This document shows, piece by piece, positions 1 to 9,129 of a DNA stretch of 64,000 nucleotides (the first letter of the stretch is position 1; each line of letters starts with the position of its first letter). The notes beneath the pieces are model-generated. The model was not told the origin of the DNA. It saw only the letters and a list, made by a program, of their open reading frames with translations, and ran no database searches. The position numbers were made by a program, and so were the translations under genes. This DNA is from Stentor coeruleus (taxonomy: Eukaryota; Ciliophora; Heterotrichea; Heterotrichida; Stentoridae), in assembly GCA_001970955.1 (NCBI GenBank), contig MPUH01000150.1, positions 1 through 64,000 of the forward strand, in the 5' to 3' direction.

Positions 1-1
1 A

Positions 2-1087
2 CATTTTATGAAACAAATTTTAAGTGCTGTAGCTTATTGTCATGCAAACAGTATAGTTCATAGAGATTTAAAGCCAGAAAACCTTTTATTAGAAAAAGAT
101 AGTGCTGATAGTTTATTAAAGATAATTGACTTTGGGACATCTAAAATGTTTGATACTGGGAGTAAAATGACTCAAAAATATGGTACTGCCTACTATATAG
201 CACCTGAAGTACTAAGAAGAGATTATACAGAAAAATGTGATGTTTGGAGCTGTGGGGTTATTTTATATATACTACTATCTGGAAAACCCCCATTTTATGG
301 AAGAACTGATAGGGAAATATTAGAAAGGGTACAAAGGGGACAGTATTCTATGGAAGATCAAGAATGGGGAAGGGTTAGTATTCAAGCAAAAAACCTTATT
401 AAAAAAATGCTTCAAATGAACCCATCATCTAGAATATCATCTCAAGATGCTTTAAAAGATGAATGGATTACAACTAATACTATGAATAGTTTTAGAGAAA
501 GTGATGTACAAACTGAAACTTTAACTAACCTTAAAGCATTCCGCACTGAGCAAAAACTTCAACATGCTGTATTAACTTTTATATCATCACAACTTNAAAA
601 ACTTCAACATGCTGTATTAACTTTTATATCATCACAACTTATATCAAAAGAAGAAGCTAAAAAACTTGCTGAGAATTTTAAAAGACTTGATAAAAATGGT
701 GATGGGAAATTAAGTAGAGAAGAACTTATGGAAGCTTATAAATCACAGATGGGATATGAAGCAGCTGTTGAAGAAGTGGAAAAAATTATGCAACAAGTAG
801 ATTCGAATAATTCTGGGTTTATTGATTATAGTGAGTTTTTGATGGCTTCTGCACAAAAAGATATTTTGTTAAGTAAAACAAATTTGGATAATGCGTTTAA
901 AGCTTTTGATGCTGATGGTAGTGGGAAAATATCAGCAACAGAACTGAAGGAGTTGTTTGGGACTGGGAGTCATGGAAATGAACCGATGTGGGATAGTTTG
1001 ATAAAAGAAGTGGATCACAATGGAGATGGGGAAATAGATCTAAGTGAATTCAAAGAAATGATGATGAAACTTATAGCTCAGCAGTAG
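2..1087 (+). CDS. Calcium-dependent protein kinase (CDPK), 5' truncated by the window edge
   Basis: Serine/threonine kinase directly switched by calcium through its own EF-hands. The window opens inside the kinase domain: the glycine loop and catalytic lysine are missing, but the HRDLKPEN catalytic loop, the DFG of IIDFGTSK, the YIAPEVL segment and the rest of the C-lobe are intact. A junction region follows, then four EF-hands with loops DKNGDGKLSREE, DSNNSGFIDYSE, DADGSGKISATE and DHNGDGEIDLSE, all with acidic positions 1 and 12, so all four should bind calcium. This order (kinase, junction, four EF-hands) defines the CDPKs of plants and alveolates. Reading is open upstream of the ATG at 8, so that ATG is internal. 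An in-frame 44-bp duplication with an N (552-640) adds 15 false residues at the start of the calmodulin-like part. The stop is TAG. Confidence 0.95.
   Translation, partial: HFMKQILSAVAYCHANSIVHRDLKPENLLLEKDSADSLLKIIDFGTSKMFDTGSKMTQKYGTAYYIAPEVLRRDYTEKCDVWSCGVILYILLSGKPPFYGRTDREILERVQRGQYSMEDQEWGRVSIQAKNLIKKMLQMNPSSRISSQDALKDEWITTNTMNSFRESDVQTETLTNLKAFRTEQKLQHAVLTFISSQLXKLQHAVLTFISSQLISKEEAKKLAENFKRLDKNGDGKLSREELMEAYKSQMGYEAAVEEVEKIMQQVDSNNSGFIDYSEFLMASAQKDILLSKTNLDNAFKAFDADGSGKISATELKELFGTGSHGNEPMWDSLIKEVDHNGDGEIDLSEFKEMMMKLIAQQ
552..640. repeat. Duplicated 44-bp segment around a single N (assembly artefact)
   Basis: Bases 552-595 are repeated exactly at 597-640 with one N at 596. The unit lies in the CDPK junction and repeats the peptide KLQHAVLTFISSQL. 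Copy plus N equals 45 bases, so the frame survives and the gene gains 15 residues. The pattern is expected when two overlapping contig ends are placed side by side instead of merged. Confidence 0.85.
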
Positions 1088-1153
1088 TTTGTGATTATAA
1101 GACATTTAAACTTTTATAAGCATTAAAACCTTTCAAAGTATTTAATTAGATAA

Positions 1154-2683
1154 ATGTTATCATCGCTAGACTATTCATACAAAATAACCAATGTCACCCA
1201 AGAGAGCCCAGCAACGAAAACCCCAAAAGCTAAAAGAATTGTCCTGAGGGCTTCATCAAAGAAAACTCAAAACCGACCAAAGTCCAAAAAAAGCCTCCTA
1301 AAAATCACAATCGACCCAATGCCAACAAAAGTATCCCTAAAAATCAACAGAAGTACGAAAATCTCAAGCGCCCATAGTTCTTCAAAAAACACATCAGCCA
1401 AGTTCAAAATCCAATCCCCAACTTCAAACACAAGAAAAAATTCATCAAGGCTTCTTACAACAGGGTCTAACCGATCATTTAAACTATCTCTTTCCCCAAA
1501 ACACGCTCATTTATTCCCTGAAAAAATCGAATTCCCAATGAAACCAACAAAAGCTCTAATACTTCTCAAAAATGATTTAACAAACTACGAACAAGGGGAA
1601 ATTCTAAAATATACAGAAATTTACTATGTTGGAAAAATAGACAATAAACTAAAGCCAAGGGCTGATCAAGAAAATTATGGTTTTGATGATAAACATGCGG
1701 ATTATTTATTAGTAAAAAATGATCATATTGCTTATAGATATGAAATATTAGAATTACTTGGTAAAGGGAGTTTTGGGCAAGTATGTGAATGCTATGACCA
1801 TAAGAAAAAAGAAAATATCGCTTTGAAAATAATAAAAAACAAACCGAAATTCCATCAACAAGCAACTATTGAGGTAAGGGTTTTACATGCAATGAGAGAA
1901 AGTGACCCAGAAGATATGAAAAATATTATAAGGATGAAAAACTATTTTTCATTTCGCAGCCATATTTGCATAACTTTTGAACTTGTGAGTATAAACTTGT
2001 ATGAGTTTTTGAGGTTGAATAATTTTAAAGGACTTTCTTTACCGCTTATTAAATGTTTTGCTAGGCAGATTATAAGTGCTCTTGAGTATATAAGAAGTTT
2101 ACAGATCGTTCATTGTGATTTGAAACCGGAGAATGTACTTTTGATTAATCCAAAGAAAGCAGGGATTAAACTTATTGATTTTGGGTCGTCGTGTTTTATA
2201 TCAGAAAGGCTTCATACTTATATACAAAGCCGTTTTTATAGGGCTCCTGAGATTATGCTTGGGATTCCATATACACCAGCTATTGATATGTGGAGCCTTG
2301 GATGTATACTTGCAGAATTATATACTGGTCAACCTTTATGGCCTGGGGAGTCAGAAAAAGATCAGTTTTTGTATATTGTGTCATTTTTAGGTATGCCTCC
2401 TCCTGAGATATTATTAAATGCTTGTAGAAAGAATTTATTTATTGAAGGAGGGCAATTGAAATCGTGTCAGCTTAGTGATGGTAAGGATATTTTCCCGGGT
2501 ATGCATAGTTTGCAGGTAAGTCTAAAAACTTCTGACAACGACTTTCTAGACTTTCTTATGAAATGTTTTGAATGGAACCCTGAAAAACGTTTAACACCCA
2601 CTGAAGCTCTTAACCATCCCTGGGCTTTAATGCCGAAAATTCCCAAAAACAATTTCTTAGATAAAAAGCCTAAAAAAAACTGA
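1154..2683 (+). CDS. DYRK-family dual-specificity protein kinase
   Basis: Kinase of the CMGC group. Residues 1-130 are basic, Ser/Thr/Lys-rich and probably disordered. Around residues 170-195 there is a DH-box-like stretch (ENYGFDDKHADYLL), the hallmark that precedes the kinase domain in DYRKs. The kinase domain spans about residues 195-495, with the GKGSFGQV loop, catalytic Lys225 in ALKIIK, HCDLKPEN with Asp322, and DFG at 342-344. In the activation loop TYIQSRFYRAPE, Tyr356 occupies the position autophosphorylated in DYRKs; the first tyrosine of the usual YxY is histidine here. DYRKs act in cell-cycle, cytoskeletal and differentiation control. The stop is TGA, which argues against a code in which UGA means Trp. 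The 5' third of the gene is C-rich, while 2401-2520 is strongly G-rich. Confidence 0.93.
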   Translation: MLSSLDYSYKITNVTQESPATKTPKAKRIVLRASSKKTQNRPKSKKSLLKITIDPMPTKVSLKINRSTKISSAHSSSKNTSAKFKIQSPTSNTRKNSSRLLTTGSNRSFKLSLSPKHAHLFPEKIEFPMKPTKALILLKNDLTNYEQGEILKYTEIYYVGKIDNKLKPRADQENYGFDDKHADYLLVKNDHIAYRYEILELLGKGSFGQVCECYDHKKKENIALKIIKNKPKFHQQATIEVRVLHAMRESDPEDMKNIIRMKNYFSFRSHICITFELVSINLYEFLRLNNFKGLSLPLIKCFARQIISALEYIRSLQIVHCDLKPENVLLINPKKAGIKLIDFGSSCFISERLHTYIQSRFYRAPEIMLGIPYTPAIDMWSLGCILAELYTGQPLWPGESEKDQFLYIVSFLGMPPPEILLNACRKNLFIEGGQLKSCQLSDGKDIFPGMHSLQVSLKTSDNDFLDFLMKCFEWNPEKRLTPTEALNHPWALMPKIPKNNFLDKKPKKN

Positions 2684-2848
2684 CTCACAAACACAGTGAG
2701 TATATCATAGTAATTAACCTTAAAAATGACGTAAAATTTTAATAAAAACTTCATAAAAGCATTTTAAAACCACAAGTCCTAGCCTAAAATGTAAATTCTA
2801 ATAAAAAAATCTTTACTAAAATATTATCAAATCGGATAATATTAATAA

Positions 2849-3988
2849 ATGGAAGCTGAACTCGATACTAAAGACTTTATAGTTATAGACAATGGGACTG
2901 GGTATATCAAAGCAGGATATTCAGGAGAAGATGCACCAAAAATCGTCTTACCTACCGTGATGTCTGTAGTAGAAAGCCAAGAACAAGGTAAATCAAAAAC
3001 TATGTACTCAGGAGCTGATATTGACTTAAAAAACCCAGAGACACCATTGTTTTATCCTATAGACCGAGGAGAAATAAAAAGTACAGAACAAGACTGGGAG
3101 TGTATGTCATTTATTTGGGAACATATCATTAAAAACCTCATGCAAGAAGAACTAAACTCAGTAAACGTTCTCATAACTGACTCAATTTTAAACACTAGAG
3201 AAAACCGCCAGCGAATGGCCCAAGTCTTTCTAGAAACCCTTGGTGTCAACTCTTTAGGAATAATGCCAGCTCCAGTTCTTTCTTTGTTTTCTATTGGCAA
3301 AACTAGAGGTATTGTTGTTGATGTTGGATGTGGGCTTACAAGCATTGTTCCAATATTTGAAGGTTTTGCCCTACCTCATGCTATACATAAAATCCCATTA
3401 GCTGGTAATGATATAACAACATTTATACATCAAAAACTTTCTGCTCATTTGAAACCAACACAAATGTTTTTGTCTAGGAGTATTGCTGAAGATATGGTTG
3501 TAGTACCTTTACAATATCGTAAAGGTCAAGAACTTTTAAGTGAAGATAAAAGGTTTTATGAACTACCTGGGGGGAAGATTATAAATGTTGATCAAGATAT
3601 TTTGGCCAATGCTGCTGAGATACTTTTTAAACCAAGTATTATTGGCCAAGATATAAAAGGAATTACTGATCAAATTGTTGAGTCGATTATGAAATGTGAT
3701 AGTGATCTTAAACCTGATATGTATGGAAATGTTGTACTTAGTGGAGGATCTAGTATGATGAAAGGGTTTCATGAAAGAGTAGAAAAGGATATTAAAAATA
3801 GATTGGAAGGGGTTTCGAATAATGATATTAAGGTTCATGCTGATTCTTTTAGGCAACATGCTGCATGGATTGGAGGGTCTATGCTTGCAAGTCTTAGCAC
3901 TTTTGGGCAGTTTATGACTATTAAAAAAGAAGAGTGGGAAAACGACCCTAATATGAAGCCTTCGTTAATTCATAAATACTCGTTTTAG
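2849..3988 (+). CDS. Divergent actin or actin-related protein
   Basis: Full-length actin-fold protein of 379 residues, against about 375 for actin. It has the first phosphate loop (IDNGTGYIKAGYSGEDAP, Asp14 and the following Lys kept), the second loop region (GIVVDVGCGLTSIVPIFEGF) and an actin-like C-terminus (WIGGSMLASLSTFGQF, ending in SLIHKYSF). By alignment from memory with muscle actin, the residues that position the hydrolytic water are replaced: Gln137 is Ala141, Asp157 is Cys161 and His161 is Ser165, while Asp154 is kept as Asp158. Nucleotide binding therefore looks possible but hydrolysis impaired. Ciliates carry many divergent actins and ARPs, and I cannot assign it to a named ARP class. 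The gene is convergent with the next one, 85 bp apart. Confidence 0.9.
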   Translation: MEAELDTKDFIVIDNGTGYIKAGYSGEDAPKIVLPTVMSVVESQEQGKSKTMYSGADIDLKNPETPLFYPIDRGEIKSTEQDWECMSFIWEHIIKNLMQEELNSVNVLITDSILNTRENRQRMAQVFLETLGVNSLGIMPAPVLSLFSIGKTRGIVVDVGCGLTSIVPIFEGFALPHAIHKIPLAGNDITTFIHQKLSAHLKPTQMFLSRSIAEDMVVVPLQYRKGQELLSEDKRFYELPGGKIINVDQDILANAAEILFKPSIIGQDIKGITDQIVESIMKCDSDLKPDMYGNVVLSGGSSMMKGFHERVEKDIKNRLEGVSNNDIKVHADSFRQHAAWIGGSMLASLSTFGQFMTIKKEEWENDPNMKPSLIHKYSF

Positions 3989-4073
3989 ATACTTTTTAAA
4001 AGGTTTTATATAAACTTTTATTTTAAATATATGGATTAATTAGTTTTATATTTACATCTTATAAAGTTTACAA

Positions 4074-5333
4074 CTAATTTATAACTCCAACTATACGGGC
4101 TATACGTCTTTCATCATCAACAATTTTCATCTCATAGTCTTCACCAAAGTAAATAAATTTATCTAAACCCAATATTGAGTCTTTGATTTTAGCAATCGAT
4201 AATTGAATGCTTTTGGTAAGTTTTAAAAGTTTCTTATGCATATTGACAAGCTCACTCCCAGCTTCTTTTCCTAAAGTTAAAATGGAAATCAGTAAATCTT
4301 CCCTTTCATGAATAGCTTTTAACATAGATACAATAATTCTTCTAGCCATCAACAGTCTCTGTATTTCTAATTTAATCGAAGATGACCCAAGTTTATTCTT
4401 GTAAAACATTTCTTTGCAAAGTCTCCTAAAAGTTTTATTTACTACCTTAGCTGAATAACCAGTAGTTGCTGAAAAAATTTGTTCTTCACTCAAAACACTC
4501 GAATCTTTTTCCCAGTTAAAATCATAAAGCCCTGAAATCACAAAACTCTCCAATACAGATTTTTTCCAATCAACTCCATTCACCACATCATCTTTCTCAA
4601 AACTCTCAATAGCTTGATTAATTTTATATGCTTTAATTTCCTCAAAAGGTTTTTTTTTATTTTTTTTCTGAAACCTCCTAATATCAGGCATAGCTNTATC
4701 ATCTTTCTCAAAACTCTCAATAGCTTGATTAATTTTATATGTTTTAATTTCCTCAAAAGGTTTTTTTTTATTTTTTTTCTGAAACCTCCTAATATCAGGC
4801 ATAGCTGATACAATTTGTTTAGGTCTAGACTGAAAAAAAGTGATTTCATGACTTTTACAATCTTTTTTACTCGCTACAAATTCCCTTTTTACATTTGCTA
4901 CCTGCCCTGTAAAAGAATAGTTTTTACTAGTCCCAGGTTTCTTTTCTTGCATATTCGTAATAAGTTTTTTCCTTTGAGGATTTGGTCGAGAACAGCAACG
5001 TGGTTTATTTTTAACCTGTTGTCTAATTTCATCTTGAAGTTTTTTTATTGAATCTATATCATCTTCTGAACTATCATCAACTATTTCTAAAGGATAATCA
5101 TTATTATAAGTGTCGATGTTCTGCATTTGTTCAATTTCAAGTGCTTTTATTTCTTCACGTAAAGCTTGAAGGTTTTTTTCGAATTTTTCTTTATGTCTTG
5201 TACTTGAGTCAGATTGGTTACTGTTACTACTTGATAAGGCAAGGTGGAAATCTTTTTTATCATCGGATATTTTGGGTTTTTTATCGATACTTACATGAGC
5301 TGGGCTATCGAAGTCTTTTGAGTAGTCTGACAT
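4074..5333 (-). CDS. Unknown charged coiled-coil protein
   Basis: I do not recognise a family. The N-terminal half is low-complexity and charged (Ser, Asp, Lys, Glu), with predicted helix around residues 45-115 (EKFEKNLQALREEIKALEIE). A basic stretch follows (RFQKKNKKKPFEEIK). The C-terminal 180 residues look folded and helical, with a conserved-looking core (ALLSILTLGKEAG-like segment near residue 350) and end in RRIARIVGVIN. The natural length is about 382 residues: an N-separated duplication (4587-4806) adds 37 in-frame residues. The sense strand is C-rich near the start and G-rich near the end, as in neighbouring genes, which supports its being a real gene. Confidence 0.7.
   Translation of the reverse strand: MSDYSKDFDSPAHVSIDKKPKISDDKKDFHLALSSSNSNQSDSSTRHKEKFEKNLQALREEIKALEIEQMQNIDTYNNDYPLEIVDDSSEDDIDSIKKLQDEIRQQVKNKPRCCSRPNPQRKKLITNMQEKKPGTSKNYSFTGQVANVKREFVASKKDCKSHEITFFQSRPKQIVSAMPDIRRFQKKNKKKPFEEIKTYKINQAIESFEKDDXAMPDIRRFQKKNKKKPFEEIKAYKINQAIESFEKDDVVNGVDWKKSVLESFVISGLYDFNWEKDSSVLSEEQIFSATTGYSAKVVNKTFRRLCKEMFYKNKLGSSSIKLEIQRLLMARRIIVSMLKAIHEREDLLISILTLGKEAGSELVNMHKKLLKLTKSIQLSIAKIKDSILGLDKFIYFGEDYEMKIVDDERRIARIVGVIN
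4587..4806. repeat. Duplicated ~109-bp segment around a single N (assembly artefact)
   Basis: Bases 4587-4695 recur at 4698-4806 with an N at 4696. The copies differ by at least one C/T change in the middle (gcttta against gtttta on the plus strand, Ala against Thr in the protein) and at the first base beside the N. The period is 111 bases, so the frame of the overlapping minus-strand gene is kept. The mismatch could be an allelic difference or a read error at contig ends. Confidence 0.8.
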
Positions 5334-5584
5334 TTATATGATTTTTTTAGAAAACTCGGGAGAGAAGGCTTTTGAAGATAAGTTTTTGAGAAGTGGATAT
5401 TATTTTTTATGATTAAGATGGTTTAGATGATTTTTTTTTTGTTTATGCTTGTGGGAAGTAATTAGATTGATTAGATTTTTGATAGGAAGTTTGGATGATA
5501 ATAAATTATTGAAACTTTTTAAAGGTGCTGGTTGTTTTATCAGGTGGATAATAGATAGAATTCATAATAATTAGATTTAATAAT

Positions 5585-6841
5585 ATGATGTTTTTGGTAA
5601 TGGCTCAAATATTCATGCTTGGAAAAAGGGAATTATGCTATGGGAATCAAATAGGAACCGATTTTAGCATCCCCAAAACAATAACTTTAATAGACATTGA
5701 AGAACATTTATATAAAATTCATGATAGTGAGCCTTACGTCAAAGTTTATTTAGGGAATGCAAAATTAGAGATGAGAATGGTACTAGAAACATCATTTTCT
5801 AAAATCTTAATACCAAGTTTAGAATGCTCAAACTGTATAGCCACAGATAATGTATATGTTTCCGAATCAAGTCTTACTTTAGACAAATCAGATTCTCTTC
5901 AGAACTTGACATATAAAAATTATCAACTAAAAGCATATTTTCTTAAAGAAACATTCTATATAGGCACATATGAAATCTTCAAGCTTCCACTATATTTAGT
6001 CATGTCCTCTAATGAGCCTTTAAAATTTACATATGATGGTATTCTAGGTTTAGGAATTGACTCAGACAATATTATTTCCAATCTAAAATTGCATAGGAAA
6101 ATTATTTCTGGTTATTTCAGTATCTCATTATCAAGTTCTTACTTATCTGATTTCGAATCCACATTAACATTTGCCAATATTTCATCTATAAACCAAATCA
6201 ACACAACTTATGTACCATTTTCTATACCCAAAAACTCATCTAAATGGGAAATTTTTATATCAAATATATCAATGAATGATAACTCTTTTGAATATGCAAA
6301 CATTGTAGAATTAGATATAAAAAATCCTAATATAGAAATCCCATATAATATATTATCAAAATTGATTGCTTTAGTTAAAGATATTGATTCTTCATGTATT
6401 ATGAAGAATGGACAATTAAAATGCATTTTAGAGGAAAAACAGTTTAGGAATATACCTGATTTAGTATTTCATAGTGGAAATGATAGTTTTTATATAAGAC
6501 CTATGCATTATGTACAGTATTTTGAAGATGATAAATGCTATACTTTTATGCTAACTGGAACTAATAATGATAAAATAATCATGGGAAGACCTTTTTTTAG
6601 GGATCATGTTGTTGCATTTTATCAAGATGAAATGAAAGTTGAAGTTTATAGGAATAGTTTTTATCCGGATCCAGATGAATCAAAAACAAATCTGATGATT
6701 TTATATGTCCTTGCTGGGTTTATTGCTATAATCATTTTAGGGATTTTTATTTATTATAGAAAACGGAATCATGAACTAGAGCAAAATTCTCATCATGGGT
6801 ACTATATTTTTAAAGCTGAAGATAGTGAATATCATAGATAG
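5585..6841 (+). CDS. Membrane-anchored pepsin-like (A1) protein, probably catalytically dead
   Basis: Pepsin-fold protein of 418 residues. A short hydrophobic N-terminus (about residues 1-12) may be a signal peptide. Family landmarks are recognisable: YVKVYLGNAKLEMRMVLETS matches the strand pair leading to the first active-site DTG, YDGILGLG matches the conserved psi-loop, NIPDLVFHSGNDSFYIRP matches the lobe-2 LPDI-F motif, and IIMGRPFFRDHVVAFYQD matches ILGDVFLRxYYxVFD. The first catalytic DTG is Glu68-Thr-Ser. The second keeps Asp244 but is followed by Ile-Lys-Asn instead of Thr-Gly. A single membrane helix (about 370-391) is followed by a short basic cytoplasmic tail. It is therefore probably a type I membrane protein that binds rather than cuts peptides. 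The stop is TAG. Confidence 0.78.
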   Translation: MMFLVMAQIFMLGKRELCYGNQIGTDFSIPKTITLIDIEEHLYKIHDSEPYVKVYLGNAKLEMRMVLETSFSKILIPSLECSNCIATDNVYVSESSLTLDKSDSLQNLTYKNYQLKAYFLKETFYIGTYEIFKLPLYLVMSSNEPLKFTYDGILGLGIDSDNIISNLKLHRKIISGYFSISLSSSYLSDFESTLTFANISSINQINTTYVPFSIPKNSSKWEIFISNISMNDNSFEYANIVELDIKNPNIEIPYNILSKLIALVKDIDSSCIMKNGQLKCILEEKQFRNIPDLVFHSGNDSFYIRPMHYVQYFEDDKCYTFMLTGTNNDKIIMGRPFFRDHVVAFYQDEMKVEVYRNSFYPDPDESKTNLMILYVLAGFIAIIILGIFIYYRKRNHELEQNSHHGYYIFKAEDSEYHR

Positions 6842-7513
6842 AATTAATTCGAAAGTATTTTAATTAGTGTATTTATATATAGTAGATATTTATTTCAAAT
6901 ACTTTTAAAGATTATATATGATTAAAAGAATATGATAATACTTAGAATAAATTATTTTATATAAATGATTGTAATATATAAACATCATGAAATCAATCAA
7001 TATTATTTTCATAAAAATATTGATATAACAAATGAAAATTAGGTTTAATTTCGATTATATATTAGATCTTTACTGATATAAAAAATGAAAATTAGGTTTA
7101 ATTTCGATTATATATTAGCTTTACAGTGATTTAAAAGTATAAAAATTATAAGCAACTTATTATATTACTCAATAAAATGTTTAATATTTAAATGCTGTAT
7201 TCTGAAACAAAATTATATTTAAAAATTCCTACTTACGTTGCTTTACAAAGATGAAATTATAATAAATATTAAACTAAACTTGCATTAATATTATCTTTGT
7301 ATATCTTTTATTCAAATAGCTTAATTCTAAACCAATATAGCATCATAAGAAATTTATTTTTTATGATTATATAAAAGCTTTTATTTAATAACATTTAAAA
7401 TCAGCTAAACAGTATCCGCATTTACTTTATAAAGCTAATAAGACTGTAAATTTTCAGTAAATTCTATGAAGTTAAAAGCATTATGGGAAAATTAGCTATT
7501 AAACTGCAAAGAA
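6842..7513. other. Intergenic AT-rich region with a direct repeat
   Basis: This 672-bp gap lies between two genes on the same strand. It is nearly pure A/T and shows no convincing open frame or RNA gene. It contains the 45-bp direct repeat listed separately. The last 100 bases before 7514 should hold the promoter and leader of the PHD gene. Confidence 0.7.
7021..7118. repeat. 45-bp direct repeat, period 53 bp
   Basis: The unit at 7021-7065 recurs at 7074-7118 with a single mismatch (C at 7029 against A at 7082). The core reads GAAAATTAGGTTTAATTTCG in both copies. The 8-bp spacer follows the first copy and is not repeated after the second. It is the only near-perfect tandem repeat noticed outside the N artefacts, and there is no N between the copies. 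Confidence 0.85.
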
Positions 7514-9004
7514 ATGGTAGAACACACTAGTAGTGACGATACAAGCACTATTGAGTCCGTTTTCACAGATACTACCTTAATTATCAACGCCTCAAAATGC
7601 TTATTTTGTGGTGGAATACTTGGGTATCAAGGAAAATTTGCTTCAGATACGAAGTATCATTATTCATGTCTTGAGCAAAAAATGTGCATCTTCTGTGGTT
7701 GCTCAGGCCTAAACACACTTTGTAAACAGCAAGGCTGTGCCAATGTATTCCACATTTTCTGTTTGCAAAGATACTGCAAAAAATCCAGCATTGAAGAATT
7801 TACATGTGGAATGCATTTTGACAAGAGGAAAGAAAAAAGTTTAGACTTTAACTTTCTCTTTAAAAAAATAGCAAATCACATACAAATGGATTATTATAGT
7901 CTTAATCAATATAAAGAGCTTAAAACTGAAGTAAAACCGCATCATCTCTCACATGGGCAGATTTTTTGGAGCATTATCGGCACACAGTATTTTACTACAA
8001 ATGCAAAGCTTTATAATATGCCAATTTTCAGCTTAAAGCCGTCAAAAATGATAAAATGTCCTCTTGAAAAAAATTGGACATCGACATCAATAAAGAATAT
8101 AGAAAAAGAACTTAAAATAGTTAAAAATACTAACAAAAATATTTTTAAAGAAATTTGCCCTTTGAAAATACAGAGAAAAAAATTTGATAAAAGCAAGCTT
8201 AATGAAAGAGATGTATTAGTTTGTGAAGCTAGGCTACAGTGTAAAAGATCTCTTAAAGAATTTCTTGGGTTTATGGAAAAAAACATGAAGCCACCAATTT
8301 TAGATGATGATACTATGGTATGTGCAATATGCTTAGAAGATGATTATGATGATGATGATTTAATCCTTCCTTGTAAATCTTGTGGAGTAACAGTTCATAT
8401 GCAATGCTATGGGATTTCTCCTGAAGAAAAAGAATATATATGCTCATCCTGCACTAGTGACAGTAAATACAAAAACCTTTGTGCCATATGTCCTATAAAA
8501 GCTGGTGTACTCAAACCAACAATAAATTCCGCATCTGCCAGTTTTCCAACACATCACAATTTACCTCCTGGCACAACTATATGGGTACACCTTTTTTGTG
8601 CTTTGCATATAGATTTCAATTGTATTAAAGATAAATACAAAATGGAACAGATAGATTTAAAAGCTATTGATAAAAAAAAATTCCTTGAAACCTGTGAAGT
8701 ATGTAAAAGTCAAAATGGGGCTTGTATTAGATGTTATTCTTCTAGATGCAAGACATTTTTCCACCCGAAATGTTCAAAGAATTTATTCTTGTATACTAGA
8801 AACAAAACAGGTTTTGATGAAGTTGGGGTGTTTTGTGATATTCATAGGCCTTCAAGAATTAGAAGGCGTATAGAAATGAAAGAGAAAAGGGTGTATTTTG
8901 ACTTTATCAATTTTATAAAAACTATTGAAAAGTTAGAAAAAACTAAGGTTAAAAAAAATAAAGAAGACAAAATAAGTTATCAGGATACACTAAAACTAGC
9001 ATAA
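7514..9004 (+). CDS. PHD / extended-PHD zinc-finger chromatin protein
   Basis: Protein of 496 residues with two zinc-finger blocks. Residues 28-105 form a Cys/His-rich block (CLFCGG, MCIFCGCS, FHIFCLQ, TCGMH) resembling an extended PHD. Residues about 272-460 form the PHD, zinc knuckle, ePHD module typical of BRPF, JADE and AF10 proteins: VCAICLEDDYDDDD, CGVTVHMQCYGI, YICSSC, then LCAICPIKAG, IWVHLFCALH, CEVCKSQNGACIRCYSSRC, TFFHPKCS and FCDIHRPS. In those families the module reads the unmodified histone H3 tail and helps recruit acetyltransferase complexes. No bromodomain, PWWP or catalytic domain is present. The C-terminus is basic. It probably acts in the nucleus, but the partner complex cannot be told from the sequence. 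Confidence 0.88.
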   Translation: MVEHTSSDDTSTIESVFTDTTLIINASKCLFCGGILGYQGKFASDTKYHYSCLEQKMCIFCGCSGLNTLCKQQGCANVFHIFCLQRYCKKSSIEEFTCGMHFDKRKEKSLDFNFLFKKIANHIQMDYYSLNQYKELKTEVKPHHLSHGQIFWSIIGTQYFTTNAKLYNMPIFSLKPSKMIKCPLEKNWTSTSIKNIEKELKIVKNTNKNIFKEICPLKIQRKKFDKSKLNERDVLVCEARLQCKRSLKEFLGFMEKNMKPPILDDDTMVCAICLEDDYDDDDLILPCKSCGVTVHMQCYGISPEEKEYICSSCTSDSKYKNLCAICPIKAGVLKPTINSASASFPTHHNLPPGTTIWVHLFCALHIDFNCIKDKYKMEQIDLKAIDKKKFLETCEVCKSQNGACIRCYSSRCKTFFHPKCSKNLFLYTRNKTGFDEVGVFCDIHRPSRIRRRIEMKEKRVYFDFINFIKTIEKLEKTKVKKNKEDKISYQDTLKLA

Positions 9005-9129
9005 AATTAGAAATTTAAAATATGAGGTTATGCTATAATGGATATTTTTACAGATTGTAGTTAAAATATTTTCCGAATAAATTTACAACAGATTTCTGAG
9101 TTATTATGTAGTTTTACAAAGCGAAATAA

